This document shows, one piece after another, positions 10,622 to 21,818 of a stretch of DNA of 64,000 nucleotides. Source of the DNA: Cylicocyclus nassatus. Taxonomy: Eukaryota; Nematoda; Chromadorea; Rhabditida; Strongylidae. Position 1 is the stretch's first letter, and each line of letters starts with the position of its first letter. Location: contig CATQJL010000112.1 in the NCBI GenBank assembly GCA_958299035.1, positions 9,586,880 through 9,650,879 on the forward strand. The letters run 5' to 3'. The notes under the pieces were generated by a model, which was not told where the DNA came from, searched no databases, and was given only the letters and a program-made list of their open reading frames with translations. The translations under genes were made by a program, and so were the position numbers.

Positions 10622-10777
10622 ATGAAAATCTTGACTAGCGTCCTGAAGAAATTTGAGTTGGTACTTTCTAACAAGGGCAGACACTTTATCGACGGAAAGG
10701 AGAAAATAAGGACAGTCGATGAAATGAAGCTCAAAAAATTGTTATACGCAATTGCGTACGGAGAAAGATGGTCTTGA
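10622..10777 (+). CDS. Small hypothetical ORF, 51 aa
   Basis: It starts MKILTSVLKKFELVLSNKG and ends LLYAIAYGERWS. The composition is charged and protein-like, in contrast with the hydrophobic antisense frame over the same bases. No splice acceptor directly upstream is convincing and no family was recognised. It could be the last exon of a gene whose other exons I missed. Confidence 0.25.
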   Translation: MKILTSVLKKFELVLSNKGRHFIDGKEKIRTVDEMKLKKLLYAIAYGERWS

Positions 10778-10916
10778 GAATTCATTAGATACAACTTACA
10801 CACAAACATAGATCATACATAGCAAAAAAACAAGTGTAAAAATTAACAGCAAAAAATATAAAATCAGCGATTACGCTACCGTAATAATATGATATACTAG
10901 CTGGCTTACCCGGCTC

Positions 10917-11301
10917 CGCCGTATGTTCCAAATAGAAAATTCCATTTCTTAACCGATCCGGACCAAACTTGGCACACATACACTTCGGGCCCCGGCGGGT
11001 GTCACAGTCCACTTTTCGTTATCGATCGATGTCGACTTTATCGATTTTTTGCAAAATTTGAGCTAGGGGGCTGGAATTTGGCTGAGGGGTGTAATCGAGC
11101 ACCCACGTGGGTGATCAGCATGCTCGATTACCCCCCTGTGCCAACTCCCAGCCCCCTAGCTTAAATTTTGCAAAAAATCGATAAAATCGATATCGATCGA
11201 TAACGAAAAGTGGACTGTGACACCCGCCGGGGCCCGAAGTGTATGTGTGCCAAGTTTGGTCCGGATCGGTTAAGAAATGGAATTTTCTATTCGGAACATA
11301 C
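10917..11301. mobile_element. 385-bp palindromic repeat
   Basis: Long inverted arms of about 185 bp meet near 11105 at CCACGTGGG. The arms begin GCCGTATGTTCCAAATAGAA and contain GATCCGGACCAAACTTGG and CACTTTTCGTTATCGATCG. The right arm runs into a CAGACAGACATACATA microsatellite (11305-11345). A diverged relative is at 19110-19560. Confidence 0.75.
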
Positions 11302-11419
11302 GTACAGACAGACATACATACATACATACAGACAGACAAACAGACATTCAGCTTTATATATAAGATTAATAATTTTGCTAATGTTAACAAACTTTGTATA
11401 TCCGTAGTCTGGCAGCTAC

Positions 11420-12150
11420 ATGTCACAAAACCAGAGAGACAGGAGATTAAGTCGCAACATCATCGTCATTAATCACCCCTAGCAAGTCATAAGTGAATAA
11501 AACGTCTGTTCAGCCAATTCTAGCGCGAAATACCACCGAGAACTTTGTGCTTACTCAAACCGTCGATCAAAATTGGTACAGTAATTTTCGAATTTATAGT
11601 GAAGTCAAGTTGAAGCTTTTGACGAGATTTTCTGGAGAATAGATTGGCAAAGTGATTCAGATGTAATGATCAGTGGGATTGTGAAAAAAAACTAAAGTTC
11701 ATTGGGTACACAGTGATTATTCCCATCTAGATATGTGCTCCTTCCCTTGGAGCTCCACCATAATCTGCTGCGAATTCGTCTTCAAATTCCGTGAAAATCC
11801 ATATCATTTTGGGTTGCCCGAGCCCCAAAACTTTGAAAAAAATGCGGTATCCCCTATCAGACTTGACTACTACTACTACTATTTTGCTGACACGCAGAAT
11901 TTCGACAATTGTACTCTTTCTGCATCTTAGGACTCTCTGTGCGATTACGGTGGGTGTACTATAAGCAGGTGATAAAATTTTTTGAATTCAATCTGCCCAC
12001 ATCGTAACCTACAGAACTGCGAAAAGCATTTCCATCACGTAGAATGAGTACTAATTGGGATCTGGTAACCGCCTCCTTTTTTTGACCAAAAATTCACCTA
12101 ATTCTCCTTTTTGGGCAAAATTCACCTAATTTAAACTCCTAAAGTATGGT
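11420..12150. other. About 700 bp with no feature seen
   Basis: AT-rich sequence with a short CTA microsatellite near 11868. No splice-supported exon and no inverted repeat of note. The short frame at 11733-11930 is not supported. Confidence 0.4.
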
Positions 12151-12156
12151 GAAGTC

Positions 12157-12504
12157 TAAGGGACCCGTCATACTTCGCCGAGAAAAGCCCAAAAGTATTC
12201 AAAAAAAAGCCCAAAGAAGTCCGAAAAAGCCCAAAAATCCCAAAAGCGCCCGAAAGGGCAGAAAGCCCCCTTCCGCGCGTTTTGGCGCTAAGGCATTTGT
12301 GTTGATTTCAACCGAGTCTTTTTGGTTTATTTTCTATCATCTGCACATCAAAATAAGTCGAAATTCTATCAAAAGCTCGTTTCCGCGTTCCGGCTCCTTC
12401 TGGCGCTTTCGGGCTCTTTTGGGATTTTCTGGGTTTTCTTGGGCCCTTTTGGGCTTTTTAGGCGCTTTTGGGCTTTTCTAGGCGTGGTATGACGGGTTCC
12501 TAAG
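12157..12504. mobile_element. 348-bp foldback MITE
   Basis: The left end (CTAAGGGACCCGTCATACTT) and the right end read on the other strand (CTTAGGAACCCGTCATACCA) pair, followed by imperfect arms of about 120 bp built of AAGCCCAAAAG-type subrepeats. The frame at 12146-12481 is only this repeat read through. Confidence 0.75.
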
Positions 12505-13229
12505 CTATTAAAGTGTAGCTACCGTAATCATTTCAAAATTTTTATGCGTGGATTGATAGTGTCATGTTCACCATATGAAGTAAACCCTATAGCGCAAATT
12601 CGTGTGTGCTTGCTATTTCTGAATTTGGTTCGGAGTCAAATATTCCCTTTTTGCGCCTGCATCGATGAAACTTCAAGCAGCTAGCGGGCTATACTGATGT
12701 CTAAAGAAAGCTATATTCCATTCTGAGATATCTATCGTATGGATAATGAGTGAGCGTACGCGCGTACGGATCTGTAACATCTAGGGCAGTCTATTGATTC
12801 TGTCTCGTTTTGAAGCAGATTCTCACACTAGAACAGGTTTTTCTCCGACGTTCATAACGTTCACATGCGGACGCTCACTAAATAGAGACAGTAACATAAG
12901 AGAGTTATTGAATGAATTGAGAAGGAACTAGTAGTACGGGAATTTGCATTTTTATTACACGTTCGGAAATGATGAACTTGAAGACGTGCGCGTATTCTTC
13001 AAGCCGATTTTGCGAGTAAAACAGGCTATTTGTATATGTAGCAGATGGCTTAGACCAAAGATAAATTGTTAGGTATTAACCAGAGTAAATGCGGAGGTTT
13101 GACGAAGTTTCAGAGCTCGGAAGTTTGTAGAATTTTGGGAGTTTGAAAGTGTGGAGGAAGTTCCGCAAATAAAGAGAGAAAAAAGCGGAAAAAGAGATAA
13201 AATTTCGGGCAAAAAACCCAAAAACCAAC

Positions 13230-13335
13230 CTGGAGAGCAAGCCCCGGATACTCGAATGTCGACTTCAGCTTTGTCATCCGAAATGACACTGTCCAAAATG
13301 ACAAAAGCCACAGCTACAACAGCACAGAACCGCAT
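13230..13335 (-). CDS. Possible first exon of a secreted protein
   Basis: MRFCAVVAVAFVILDSVIS is a clear signal-peptide-like start, followed by DDKAEVDIRVSGACSP and a possible donor (CCAG|GTTGGT). Later exons on the minus strand were not located with confidence; AAATTCAG near 12626 is one candidate acceptor. The family is unknown, and the longer open frame over 13069-13416 is probably not the real product. Confidence 0.35.
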
Positions 13336-13339
13336 CGAA

Positions 13340-14286
13340 GGGGGCGACTGTGTCGCAACGTTGCCGCCCAACACACTGGAAACTGCGTTTCTGTGCGTTC
13401 GGTGTCTAATTCTCACCGCATCCTACGCAAACTCTCACCAATCATCATCATCCCGGAGAGAATGTGTGTAAGATCACTACCGTGTGATTTGACAGATATG
13501 CCATTAGACATAAGTTAGATTGATCTTCTTTGTGGTTGAGTAAGAGTTATTGTCGGGGATTGTCCTTCACAAAAATACGTCTTTGATCTTACTTTGTGAC
13601 TTCATTCGTTAGACTGCCCAGGGTTCAAAATCAAAAATTACAAAATTTTACATGGAGGGTTAATTGACATGGTGGTTACTATGAACACTTATACAGTATG
13701 TTTGGACTGCTGCGATAACATCTATAAAATTTGATTTATTTAATAAATCAAGGTGTGTCGAAAAAAAACGAACAAAAAGAAACCTTAAATAAATATAACC
13801 AATTGTGACATGCGAACAGGAAAACTTCGAGGCCCTAATCTCACTAAAATTCGCAGAACATGCTGATGTTGAATACCATACTTGTTACCGTATCGATACC
13901 GTATAGAATTGCGATTCCAAGGTAACTGTGCCTATATTGTAACTCCACAGTATACCGCTATAGTAAGAAATAAGAAACGAACCAAAATAATCCTTACCTA
14001 AAGTTTTAACAAAACCCGGCATTCTATACTATTGTACCTCTACCGTAGTTCGCAAAAATGTCCTATTCTACTTTGCATAGGGCAAAGTTTTTGCAAACAG
14101 GACTTGTAAACTCAATGTCCAGACTTTCAGCAAATTTCCGTTTTTTTGTTTTGCTTTACAGAGATGCCTTCCAAACTTTTAATTAAAAACATCTGATTTG
14201 TTATAAAGTGTAACCCAAATATCAAAATACTTGCAGATTTATTGTAATACTAATATCTGACATAGCTATGAAAATGCTATTTGTAA
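13340..14286. other. About 950 bp with no gene call
   Basis: AT-rich. It contains a small near-palindrome at 13732-13752 (TTGATTTATT then AATAAATCAA). No exon with both splice signals was found. Confidence 0.4.
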
Positions 14287-14768
14287 TTAAAAGCCTTGAG
14301 TAGAAGTATCTGTAAGCATACAGCAGTTCCCAGTCATAATGAGCCACAAAACCCCATTATTGGAGCTACGCAACTCGAAGCCAAACATCGGATTTTTCTT
14401 CAGCAATCTTTTCTCGGAAACCCTAAAATCAAAATGAATATTGTAGTTATGAACTGAGTTATTTCCTTACACATCTATTAGTTCTTCAACGATCAATTCT
14501 CTGTAGTATTTCAGTTTTCCAAGAATCTTCTTCCAGTCAGCGTCTTGAATCTCTTCAAAGATGACGCAACTTATTTGGCGTCTACCATAGAACCATTCCT
14601 ATAACAACATGTCTTCTAGGGCATTCGAAAGAAGAGTTCGTTACATGGTTTGCTTTAGATCAAGTTCGCTATCAGTAAAGTATTCATTTGATAAACAGCA
14701 ATATAAGAAAATTCTGCTACTTTGATTAACCTCTTGAAATTCTTCAAATTGCCTCCAACGATTACCGC
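14287..14768 (-). CDS. Last three exons of an unidentified gene
   Basis: Exons 14731-14768, 14471-14598 and 14287-14422 join in frame. The acceptors are CTATAG, TTATAG and GATTTTAG; the donors are GTTAAT and GTGTAAGG-type. The product fragment runs GNRWRQFEEFQE, then EWFYGRRQISCVIFEEIQ, then LKKNPMFGFELRSS, and ends DTSTQGF. It is protein-like across all three exons. Upstream exons beyond 14770 were not resolved. I do not recognise the family. Confidence 0.5.
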
Positions 14769-14779
14769 CTATAGTAAAG

Positions 14780-16220
14780 AACGATTCATTTTATATGCGA
14801 TTCTTTTTCCCTGAGAGAAAAAGAGAATGAAATCAATCATGAGTCAGTTTCTTGAGGCACAGAACTTTGAATTACAAGGAAATCCAAGAGAACGGAATCC
14901 TGAACTTGAAAAACCTAAGAAAGGATTATATAAAACGAACTATAGAACTAGCTCCCTTTTCAAACACTTTAGGAACTCCAGAACAAACAATAATGCGACA
15001 AAACGACAATGCGATGTTTTCCATAATTGTTGACATTTCGACACGAAGCACATAGTCATTGAAGCCCTTTGCTAGATTGCTCTAACGTCTAGCTCAATCA
15101 TAGAAAGCACATGTTACTTTCTTTTGCTTCTTTTCTCCCCATCAACTAAAAAAGCAAGAGCCAAATCATAGAATTTACTCGCATATATTCGCTATATGGT
15201 GTCTGTCGTTGTGGACATCATGCACTATTTGCCACTGCACTACGGGAAACATTTTTGTACCACAAAGTATAATGCGTGCAATTATGCGAAAGTAACGCGT
15301 AAAAAGAGGGAATATGAGCTCTTTTTCAATGAAATCGGAAACTACTACATATTACGAAAAGGACGAATGAAAATGATGGGACAAAGACAAGTAGCATCAG
15401 AAAGAGAAATGAAAATAGGACAATGATCCTCGATTATGAAATGCAAACATACATATGCATTCGAAGTTATCTCCAGCATGAGGATTTGAAAGCCAGCTTA
15501 TGGATACATGTTGTTTTAGTTGGTATTTTCCCTAATATGAAGCCGTTGAGAAAAGCACAAAGCAGCTGTGCAAGTTTGCCCAGTATTATAGAAACATTTA
15601 ACCCCAAACTTTTTCCATGACGTGAAAAGTTTGCAAAATGTACAAATTCATAGGATACGCAGGCTAGAAAAGTGGGGAAATTTCATTTCTGTTCTAGTTT
15701 CTCCCCCCCCCCCCCTATCAAGCTGCCCTCAACGTGGCTGGCGGGTGACTGTGATGTATAAGCGAGTGTATACTCTGGCAGGGTCTTCAAGCTGTGAAGG
15801 AGTTCAACGCTACCAGCTTTGGGATGACTACTTAAGAGTAGACCAAGCACTTCCCCCAAATCGGTATAGGTACGAATCGCTTTAGGTTCCCCATTCCACA
15901 TTCGGTTGGCGATCGTTTGTGGAGGGGGAGAGTACGGCCTGATAAGTTTTCCCTTGCCGGAGACAATTTTAATTATGTGTTCAGCAACGACTGGAGAAAA
16001 TCTTGCAAAGAAATGTCATTCTTGCAACCATAGGCGCTCGATAGTAGCAAGAACGATGCCACGTTGCATAGGGCAACATTGACGTTGCCCACAGTTGTTT
16101 GATGTTTCAGTAGTTCCAAACTACTGCAGCAGCTGCAAACACCGCCTTCTTCGAGCAAAAGTACGATTCACTCAAAAGCTGAAAAAGAAAATCTACCATA
16201 GTGCTGCATAGGAATGAGGT
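14780..16220. other. About 1.4 kb with only weak open frames
   Basis: Plus-strand frames at 14827-15055, 15196-15426 and 15423-15620, and a minus-strand frame at 15973-16167 (Cys-rich, CSCCSSLELLKH), are open but lack good splice sites or starts. A minus-strand frame at 15683-15901 reads like degraded coding sequence (SSHPKAGSVELLHSLKTLPE). A poly-C tract lies at 15701-15714. None is called as a gene. Confidence 0.35.
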
Positions 16221-16857
16221 CGTTTATGGCGGCCGCAGGGTAGAGGAATTCACATCAAGTTGTGATGCACCATCGAGGACCTCACATACGACTATGATCG
16301 GATCTGGACATTGCGGCCTGCGAGCTTGGATTGCACAGAACGCAATTTGTGTACCACCAAAAGAATGCTGAAAGAGAGAGAGAGCTGATAGGTTCCGAAT
16401 GCAACTCTTCAGATGCGTCCCAGCAGACGTTTGCTGTAAAACACTTTGCAAGGGAATTTTAGTAAGTACACAGTTATACCTTTAGATTCGAGATGGATAA
16501 GCAGGTAAGTATGGCGTGTGCCGAAGAAAGACAATGGCCCGTAGTAAAGCTCATTCAGCCCAGAGGATCTGAAGTGAGGTCCTTATTTGAGATTCGGTAT
16601 GTTAGAATGACGACCACACCTTCCCATGCTGTAAGAGTGCAAAATGAAATGTCAGTTGGCCATTCGTCTACCTGACGAGGTCGTCTACCTTACCTTATTC
16701 AGTTCTTCAGTTGACAAGTGAACTGATTTGAATAACATGAGAATGATGAGACGCAGAGACGATTTTCGTAAGTCACTTTTGAGTAATTTCAATACACGTC
16801 AGTTTACAACTGAACATGTCGAAGAAATGCTAATGTTAAGGAGTCACAGTGCAACCA

Positions 16858-17026
16858 GACGACGAATTCGAAACGCACAAGCGTACCCTGATCGGCAAAG
16901 CGGCAGCGACGCGCAGTTTTCTCCGCCGAGCGCGACAGCGAGCACGAACTTGGTTTTTTTTACGTTTTCTGAAGTTTCAGCCGCCGATCTTTGTACGCTT
17001 GTGTTTTCCCAATTCGCATTCGACAA
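16858..17026 (+). mobile_element. Short MITE, copy 1 of an inverted pair
   Basis: About 165 bp with ends GACGAATTCGAAACGCACAAG and, inverted, TTCGAATGCGAATTGGG-like. The interior ACGCGCAGTTTTCTCCGCCG is shared with the second copy at 18546-18704, which is in opposite orientation. The open frames over this stretch are repeat-derived. Confidence 0.7.
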
Positions 17027-17392
17027 GGCTTTCCGGACTCGATCAGCAACAAGCACTATTGTCACAAAGTGGAGCAATCACAGCTTTGTAATGTTGGTGT
17101 CTAAAATTTTCGGGTACAGTAATGCACACATAGATTGATGGTCTTGTGATTTCGTCCGCGAACCTCCAAGAAGCTTCCTCCCAGTCTGAAATTTCTCCGA
17201 AATATTACGCAGTGGAGAAGCATCGTTACATCTGAGGCTTAAACACCCACTAACGGATTTGTTCACGACAACATGTTACCTTTATTGATTTTTAAAAAAG
17301 ACGCGCAGACTGAAAAAAGACACTGAATTGCGAAGTGCTTGCTCTATCCGCCGGTCAGCAAATTATGTTTGGGGTCTTAATAAGAATGAGAA

Positions 17393-17690
17393 TTAGTTAA
17401 AGTTGTCCATGATGAAAACGTCGGGTTGAGCCTCAGTGAGTGACTTCGAGGAGCGACCAAACCGAGAACATAATGCTAAAAAGAAAAAGGAGAAATATTT
17501 ATGGTGGTTTGTTTCTTTGCAAATCCACCCCTACCGCGTCTCGCAATGTCCTTTAGCATCAAATAATTTTTAATCGTCACAGTGAGCAGCCTATGTAAGC
17601 AAAAACTGGAAAAGAAAGTTGAAAACTACCTTCCACGTTACCTACTGTACCCCAAGCTAAAGCAGTTATGTATACACAAAGGCGTGCCAT
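17393..17690 (-). CDS. Candidate short secreted peptide precursor with an RFGR site
   Basis: Exon 1 (17642-17690) encodes MARLCVYITALAWGTV, a signal-peptide-like sequence, with donor G|GTAACG. The last exon (17393-17475) follows a strong acceptor (CTTTTTAG) and encodes LCSRFGRSSKSLTEAQ and then VFIMDNFN before the stop. RFGR would be an amidation and cleavage site, giving a short RFamide-type peptide as in nematode FMRFamide-like or related precursors. The peptide would be unusually short and contain a Cys, so this is tentative. Confidence is low that both exons belong together. Confidence 0.25.
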
Positions 17691-17700
17691 GTCGAAGTAG

Positions 17701-18100
17701 CTAAATGGTAACCTTCAGAAGTAGTCCACTCTGAATAGAGACCTGATGCGAATATTTCGGTGAACTCCTGCGGAGGCCTTCAAGCACAACCGCCGCGATT
17801 CTTGTTTCACGGATAATGAGCGGCAATTCAGTAACTTCACACCCCAGTAGCTGATCTGACTTCATCATAAAGATCCTTACAGTTTCAAGCCTCGAAGTAC
17901 ATATTTTGCACAAATTATATTTGTAGTAGTGCAGGACCACAATTGGTTTCTAACGAATTCCAGCTTTTGGTGAAGACTACACCCAAAAACCAATTCGAAC
18001 TTTTCTGCTTTCTACACTTACAAACAGGTGAGACCAGAATTGGCAATACGTTTGCAAAAAAGCCGTAACTTCATCAATAACGCTATCGATAGATATCCTT
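17701..18100 (-). CDS. Two terminal exons of an unidentified gene
   Basis: The upstream exon (about 18023-18100) ends DEVTAFLQTYCQFWSHLF before a clean donor GTAAGT. The next exon (17701-17949) follows CGTTAG and stays open for 82 codons in the matching phase, including SDQLLGCEVTELPLIIRETR, stopping at 17701. A second frame is also open across the junction, so the reading frame is not certain. It lies immediately upstream of the RFGR candidate on the same strand. Confidence 0.35.
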
Positions 18101-18154
18101 TTCGCTTCTTGGTAATGTTAACTGAGTCTATAAATTAAGGCTGAAAAGGATATC

Positions 18155-18331
18155 ATCGGCTCCCAGATTCGTGTGGAGGTGGAGTCTTGCCAACTCACTG
18201 CGTGGCGGTTTTTGCTAGTGAGAGAGTACGAAAAGCAATGCTATGACGTGGAGGTTTAGTAAATTTACTTGTGTTATCAGGCAAGGCAAAGTCTGCAATA
18301 CACCTCCACACGAATCTGGAGCCGATCATAC
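18155..18331. mobile_element. About 175-bp element with 27-bp inverted ends
   Basis: ATCGGCTCCCAGATTCGTG near 18155 and its complement CACGAATCTGGAGCCGAT near 18310 form inverted ends that include CACCTCCACACG. One base is missing in one arm. No coding content. Confidence 0.7.
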
Positions 18332-18545
18332 TTTATCGATGAACAATCAGCATGTATAACTCCTCTAAGCGTTTTACTTTTCTTTCCACCCTTGTCGTAC
18401 ACCTACTTGACTTTACTGATATCACTTTATTGTGGAACATCACCGGTACGCTAAACACAAATAATGCATGCAAAGAAGTTACAAAAAAGCAAGCGCTCCA
18501 GTTCTGCCTTTCATACATGCTCCAGTAATCGTGCGCTTGAAAGTC

Positions 18546-18704
18546 GGGACGAACTCGAAGCAGAAAAGCGTACAAAGATCGGCGTCTGAAACTTCAACGT
18601 AAAAAAAAAAACAAAGTTCCTGCTCGCTGTCGCGCTCGGCGGAGAAAACTGCGCGTCGCTGCCGCGTCGCCGATCAGGGTACGCTTGTGTGTTTCGAATT
18701 CGTC
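18546..18704 (-). mobile_element. Short MITE, copy 2 of an inverted pair
   Basis: Same family as 16858-17026, in reverse orientation. Its own ends pair: GGACGAACTCGAAGCAGAAA at the left, GGACGAATTCGAAACACACA when the right end is read on the other strand. The minus-strand open frame over 18511-18747 reflects this repeat. Confidence 0.75.
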
Positions 18705-19109
18705 CAACCAGACGACCCTCAACAAGATCTAACAAGTATAGCCACATTTCCGCCGCTAGTACGAATCACATCGATGTGGATGGCTGGCGAACGCGTTTTG
18801 ACTCGTATACTTGCATGAACGTGACGTTCCCAACCTTATCATCGTGGCTAGTTGACATAATCAGTCAATGGTTCAACTGAGGGCGAGCTGACTCGTCGAA
18901 GGCTCAACTGAAATTTTATTCAGTTGAAATCGACTGAGGCAGTTTAGCTACGGGCCAATGTCTCAATGATGAGCCTTACATGTAACTGTTGTGCAGGTGT
19001 ATCACACGATTTTCAGTGCGTAACACTTTTTTACTGCAGGTAATCGTGATTTTGTAAAATCGAGTAAAATCGGAAGTTTCAAGTGCTCGCGAGGGTTCTA
19101 AGTTCTGTC

Positions 19110-19560
19110 TGTATGTCTGTATGTCTGTATTTTATGTATATATGCATGTTCCGAATAGAAATTTTTTTCTGAACCAATTCGAAACTAGCGTACATACGCT
19201 TCGGCGCCGGGCGGGTGTCATAGGCTACTTTTCGTCATCGGTCGATACCGATTTTATCAATTTTTTTACAAAGTTGAGCTACAGGGCTGGGAGTTGGCAG
19301 AGGGTAATCGAGCATGCTGGTAACCAAGACAATATTAGTTTTCAAAATTATTCATTACTATCGATCTTATCGATTTCTTTGCAAAGTTTAAGCTACAGGG
19401 CTGGGAGTTGGCACAGGGTAATCGAGCATGCTGATTACAACAGCGGGAAAAGTGAATTGGCATGTAGACATGGGCACAGGGAAGTTGTGCAGGGATAGAG
19501 ATGAAAGCTTTATCATAGTGTTTTGACAGGGTCGGGCGGAGCCGAGTAAGCCAGCTAGTG
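19110..19560. repeat. Diverged relative of the 10917 palindromic repeat
   Basis: It starts in a TGTATGTC microsatellite, then ATGTTCCGAATAGAAATTT and CTACTTTTCGTCATCGGTCG. A segment with GGGCTGGGAGTTGGCA..GGTAATCGAGCATGC appears twice, near 19285 and 19399. It ends GGGCGGAGCCGAGTAAGCCAG at 19535. Unlike the 10917 copy it is not palindromic; the inner block is duplicated directly. Confidence 0.6.
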
Positions 19561-19742
19561 TACTATATTTTCAAAAAATAATACCATTAATAGCTGATTG
19601 ATTCCACGTGATGTTACGCCAGGAGTTTTCATGGAGAAGGTGTGTGCATGCAGTTGAACTATGTGATCATCGGTAGCTGCCATCTTCCACTCTGTGATGA
19701 GTGAAGGTGCAAATCTGACCTAAATCTGACAATTGAAGTAAG

Positions 19743-20165
19743 TCAACGGCGAGTGCTTTTCTTTACCACGTTAGTGTTGAAGAACGCCGTATCTGTTGAT
19801 GTTTTAACTTGTCCACAAAGTAAACTGCTATGAAATTCTAGAGAACATCCAGGAATGAGATAGCGAACAAACACTGAAGCGAGACGAGGGTCTTCTGTCA
19901 CCAACTTGAAACTGTCGCAGATCAGAAGGGTTGTCGAGGGCTTACTCGACAATAAACGTCCAGTTGATGGCTTCATGTCACGCTGTAAGCAAACGTCTGC
20001 ATGTACTTTTTGAAGCGTGCACATTATATTGCATAAGAGACTACCAGTAAAACGCAAATCTTCTCACACTTAAGCGACTCAGTAAGCCGAAAAAATACAT
20101 TCAAAGCGGCAGACTCTGGATCAGTGTTGTAGTGGACAGTGTTCGCCGAAATGCTCGTTTCTTTA
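19743..20165 (-). pseudogene. Unidentified coding segment with a frame change
   Basis: After an acceptor (CTGTTTTAG, ending near 20166) one frame reads DKETSISANTVHYNTDPESA and then RLTESLKCEKICVLL before a stop. From about 20063 a second frame carries on for over 100 codons, including KLVTEDPRLASVFVRYLIPG, to a stop at 19743. Both look like real protein sequence, so either a frameshift or a missed splice separates them. No family was recognised. Confidence 0.4.
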
Positions 20166-20299
20166 TCCCTAAAACAGTACGTTACCGACTGAAAAATAGC
20201 TACGCAGAAAATAGTGTAAACAACATTTTCAAATCACTGCAAGTCATAGACTAGGCCGTAGGTAGAAGCTATTGAGTTGTTCAAAAAATTCTCCCAATA

Positions 20300-20719
20300 A
20301 TGGCTGGGTATTTCATCTATATCTGCACAATAAGTGGTTGTCAGTCAACTATGTTTTGTGCTGACAACCTTAGACTACTGATTACAAAAAGTAGGCGAAG
20401 ACTTTTTAATCGTTGGCTGCGTTTGAAACATGTAGGCCGAGAATTATCCACCCCACCTGGTGGCATCATAGGAGATGGCGATTTGGCACAAGACTGTGGG
20501 AAGTTGCCATCTCCAGCGTTAGCTTACGGACTGCACAGGCAGACCGCCGCAAAACTTCTTCATCGCGGGCGCCCAAACTTCCATGCGTTCAATCGCCAGC
20601 CGCTACCCGATCACCCACGCGTGCACATTTTGCACGGATGGACGGCACTTAAAATCATTGCAAACAAGACAACGGAGGAAAAAGAAAGGATGCTCACTAG
20701 TGTTCCGCCAAGGAAATGA
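20300..20719 (+). CDS. Hypothetical ORF, 139 codons
   Basis: This is one of the longer plus-strand frames (HRQTAAKLLHRGRPNFHAFN in the middle). A second plus-strand frame over 20413-20652 is also open, which argues against simple coding. The GC content is higher than the flanks. No domain, splice sites or neighbours support a function; it may be an old element. Confidence 0.2.
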   Translation: MAGYFIYICTISGCQSTMFCADNLRLLITKSRRRLFNRWLRLKHVGRELSTPPGGIIGDGDLAQDCGKLPSPALAYGLHRQTAAKLLHRGRPNFHAFNRQPLPDHPRVHILHGWTALKIIANKTTEEKERMLTSVPPRK

Positions 20720-21628
20720 TTTACCTTTCATGTAATGAATGTAATGAATTTCAATTAAGAAAATAATGACAAAAATGGTTATTTTTGGAAGAAAACAGAA
20801 TTTCTGATGTCGTTCGCTGTGACGTCATCTGTATGATCTGCGATATTCAAACTCAAAAACTAAGCGCTGGCATCCCGACTAGAGGCACGTCGAGATGCTG
20901 GCACCTTTCTCTCTCAAAAGAGCACACTATCGCTCTTCTCTCTAATCCGCTGCAATTCCCACCTCCCCAATTTTGACGAGCTGCTGGGAGGTTGCCGACA
21001 GGTTGGCTCGCGGAGTTGTCAGCAGCACGTTCCGCCCTTCTTAACATTTTTCTATAGGGAATTTCAGGAATCTTAAATTTTGTTATAAGTTTCTACAAAG
21101 TAGAAGTGGTATTCACCTGTAAAAAGGCTTCAACGGCCTGAATGTGGAATCACAGTTTTTGCCAACTTCACGCGAGACCTGCCGCCAGGTCGGGGGATTA
21201 CTGGGGCCGCGGAGACCCGTTTTTTAACATTGCAGTCAATGAGTTATCATACTTGAAATATAAAACCACACTCATCAAGTGAAATCGATGTCGCTTTATC
21301 CGATGAATCTGAGAAGTTTGAAAAATTTAAAATCAACTTTCTGCAAGCTCTGGCGCCTCTAATTGAAAACGTGCATTTTCGCGGCCCTTAGCGCAACGTT
21401 TTCATTTTTGACGTATATTCCCTTGCTTGATTATTTTCATAGCCAAGTGACGTATTTGCTGGCGCCATTGCGCATCGAGAACACCTAACCGTTCGTTGTT
21501 CGCATTGAATTTTGATAATCATAAGGAAAATTGGCAGAACGTTTTGAACAACATAATGAAAACCGGTCAAACAACGCTGCTTATTCACCTCTTACACAGT
21601 ATTATTCTCTTAGCTTTACAACTACATA

Positions 21629-21742
21629 CCCAGATCTCAAGAGCTGTGGCAACTCTATGGCAAACTTACAAGGGAAGGAAGGTTGGTCGAAGTGGCCTTT
21701 CTGTATGAAATGTATACTGACTTGGAGAGAATGAAACGCTGA
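21629..21742 (+). pseudogene. Exon-like fragment, paralogous to 22765-22899
   Basis: The frame reads QELWQLYGKLTREGRLVEVA followed by FLYEMYTDLERMKR and a stop. The minus-strand fragment at 22765-22899 aligns over the shared pattern L...L..LTR.G.L.EVAF.YE....LE.MK, and nucleotide similarity continues past the stop here (CTGCTGCGG), so this copy has lost its frame. The family was not recognised. Confidence 0.5.
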
Positions 21743-21818
21743 TACTAAATCTACCTTTCTTACCTGCTGCGGGCTTTTGCGCAAGGAATTTTGAAGGTTT
21801 TTATGGGCAAAAAATTTA

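Noticed and set aside
12146..12481. 111-codon plus-strand frame rich in Lys and Pro
   Set aside because: It coincides with the AAGCCCAAAAG subrepeats of a foldback element.
15683..15901. Minus-strand frame with SSHPKAGSVELLHSLKTLPE as a gene
   Set aside because: Protein-like but isolated, with no acceptor, donor or recognised family; left as a possible relic only.
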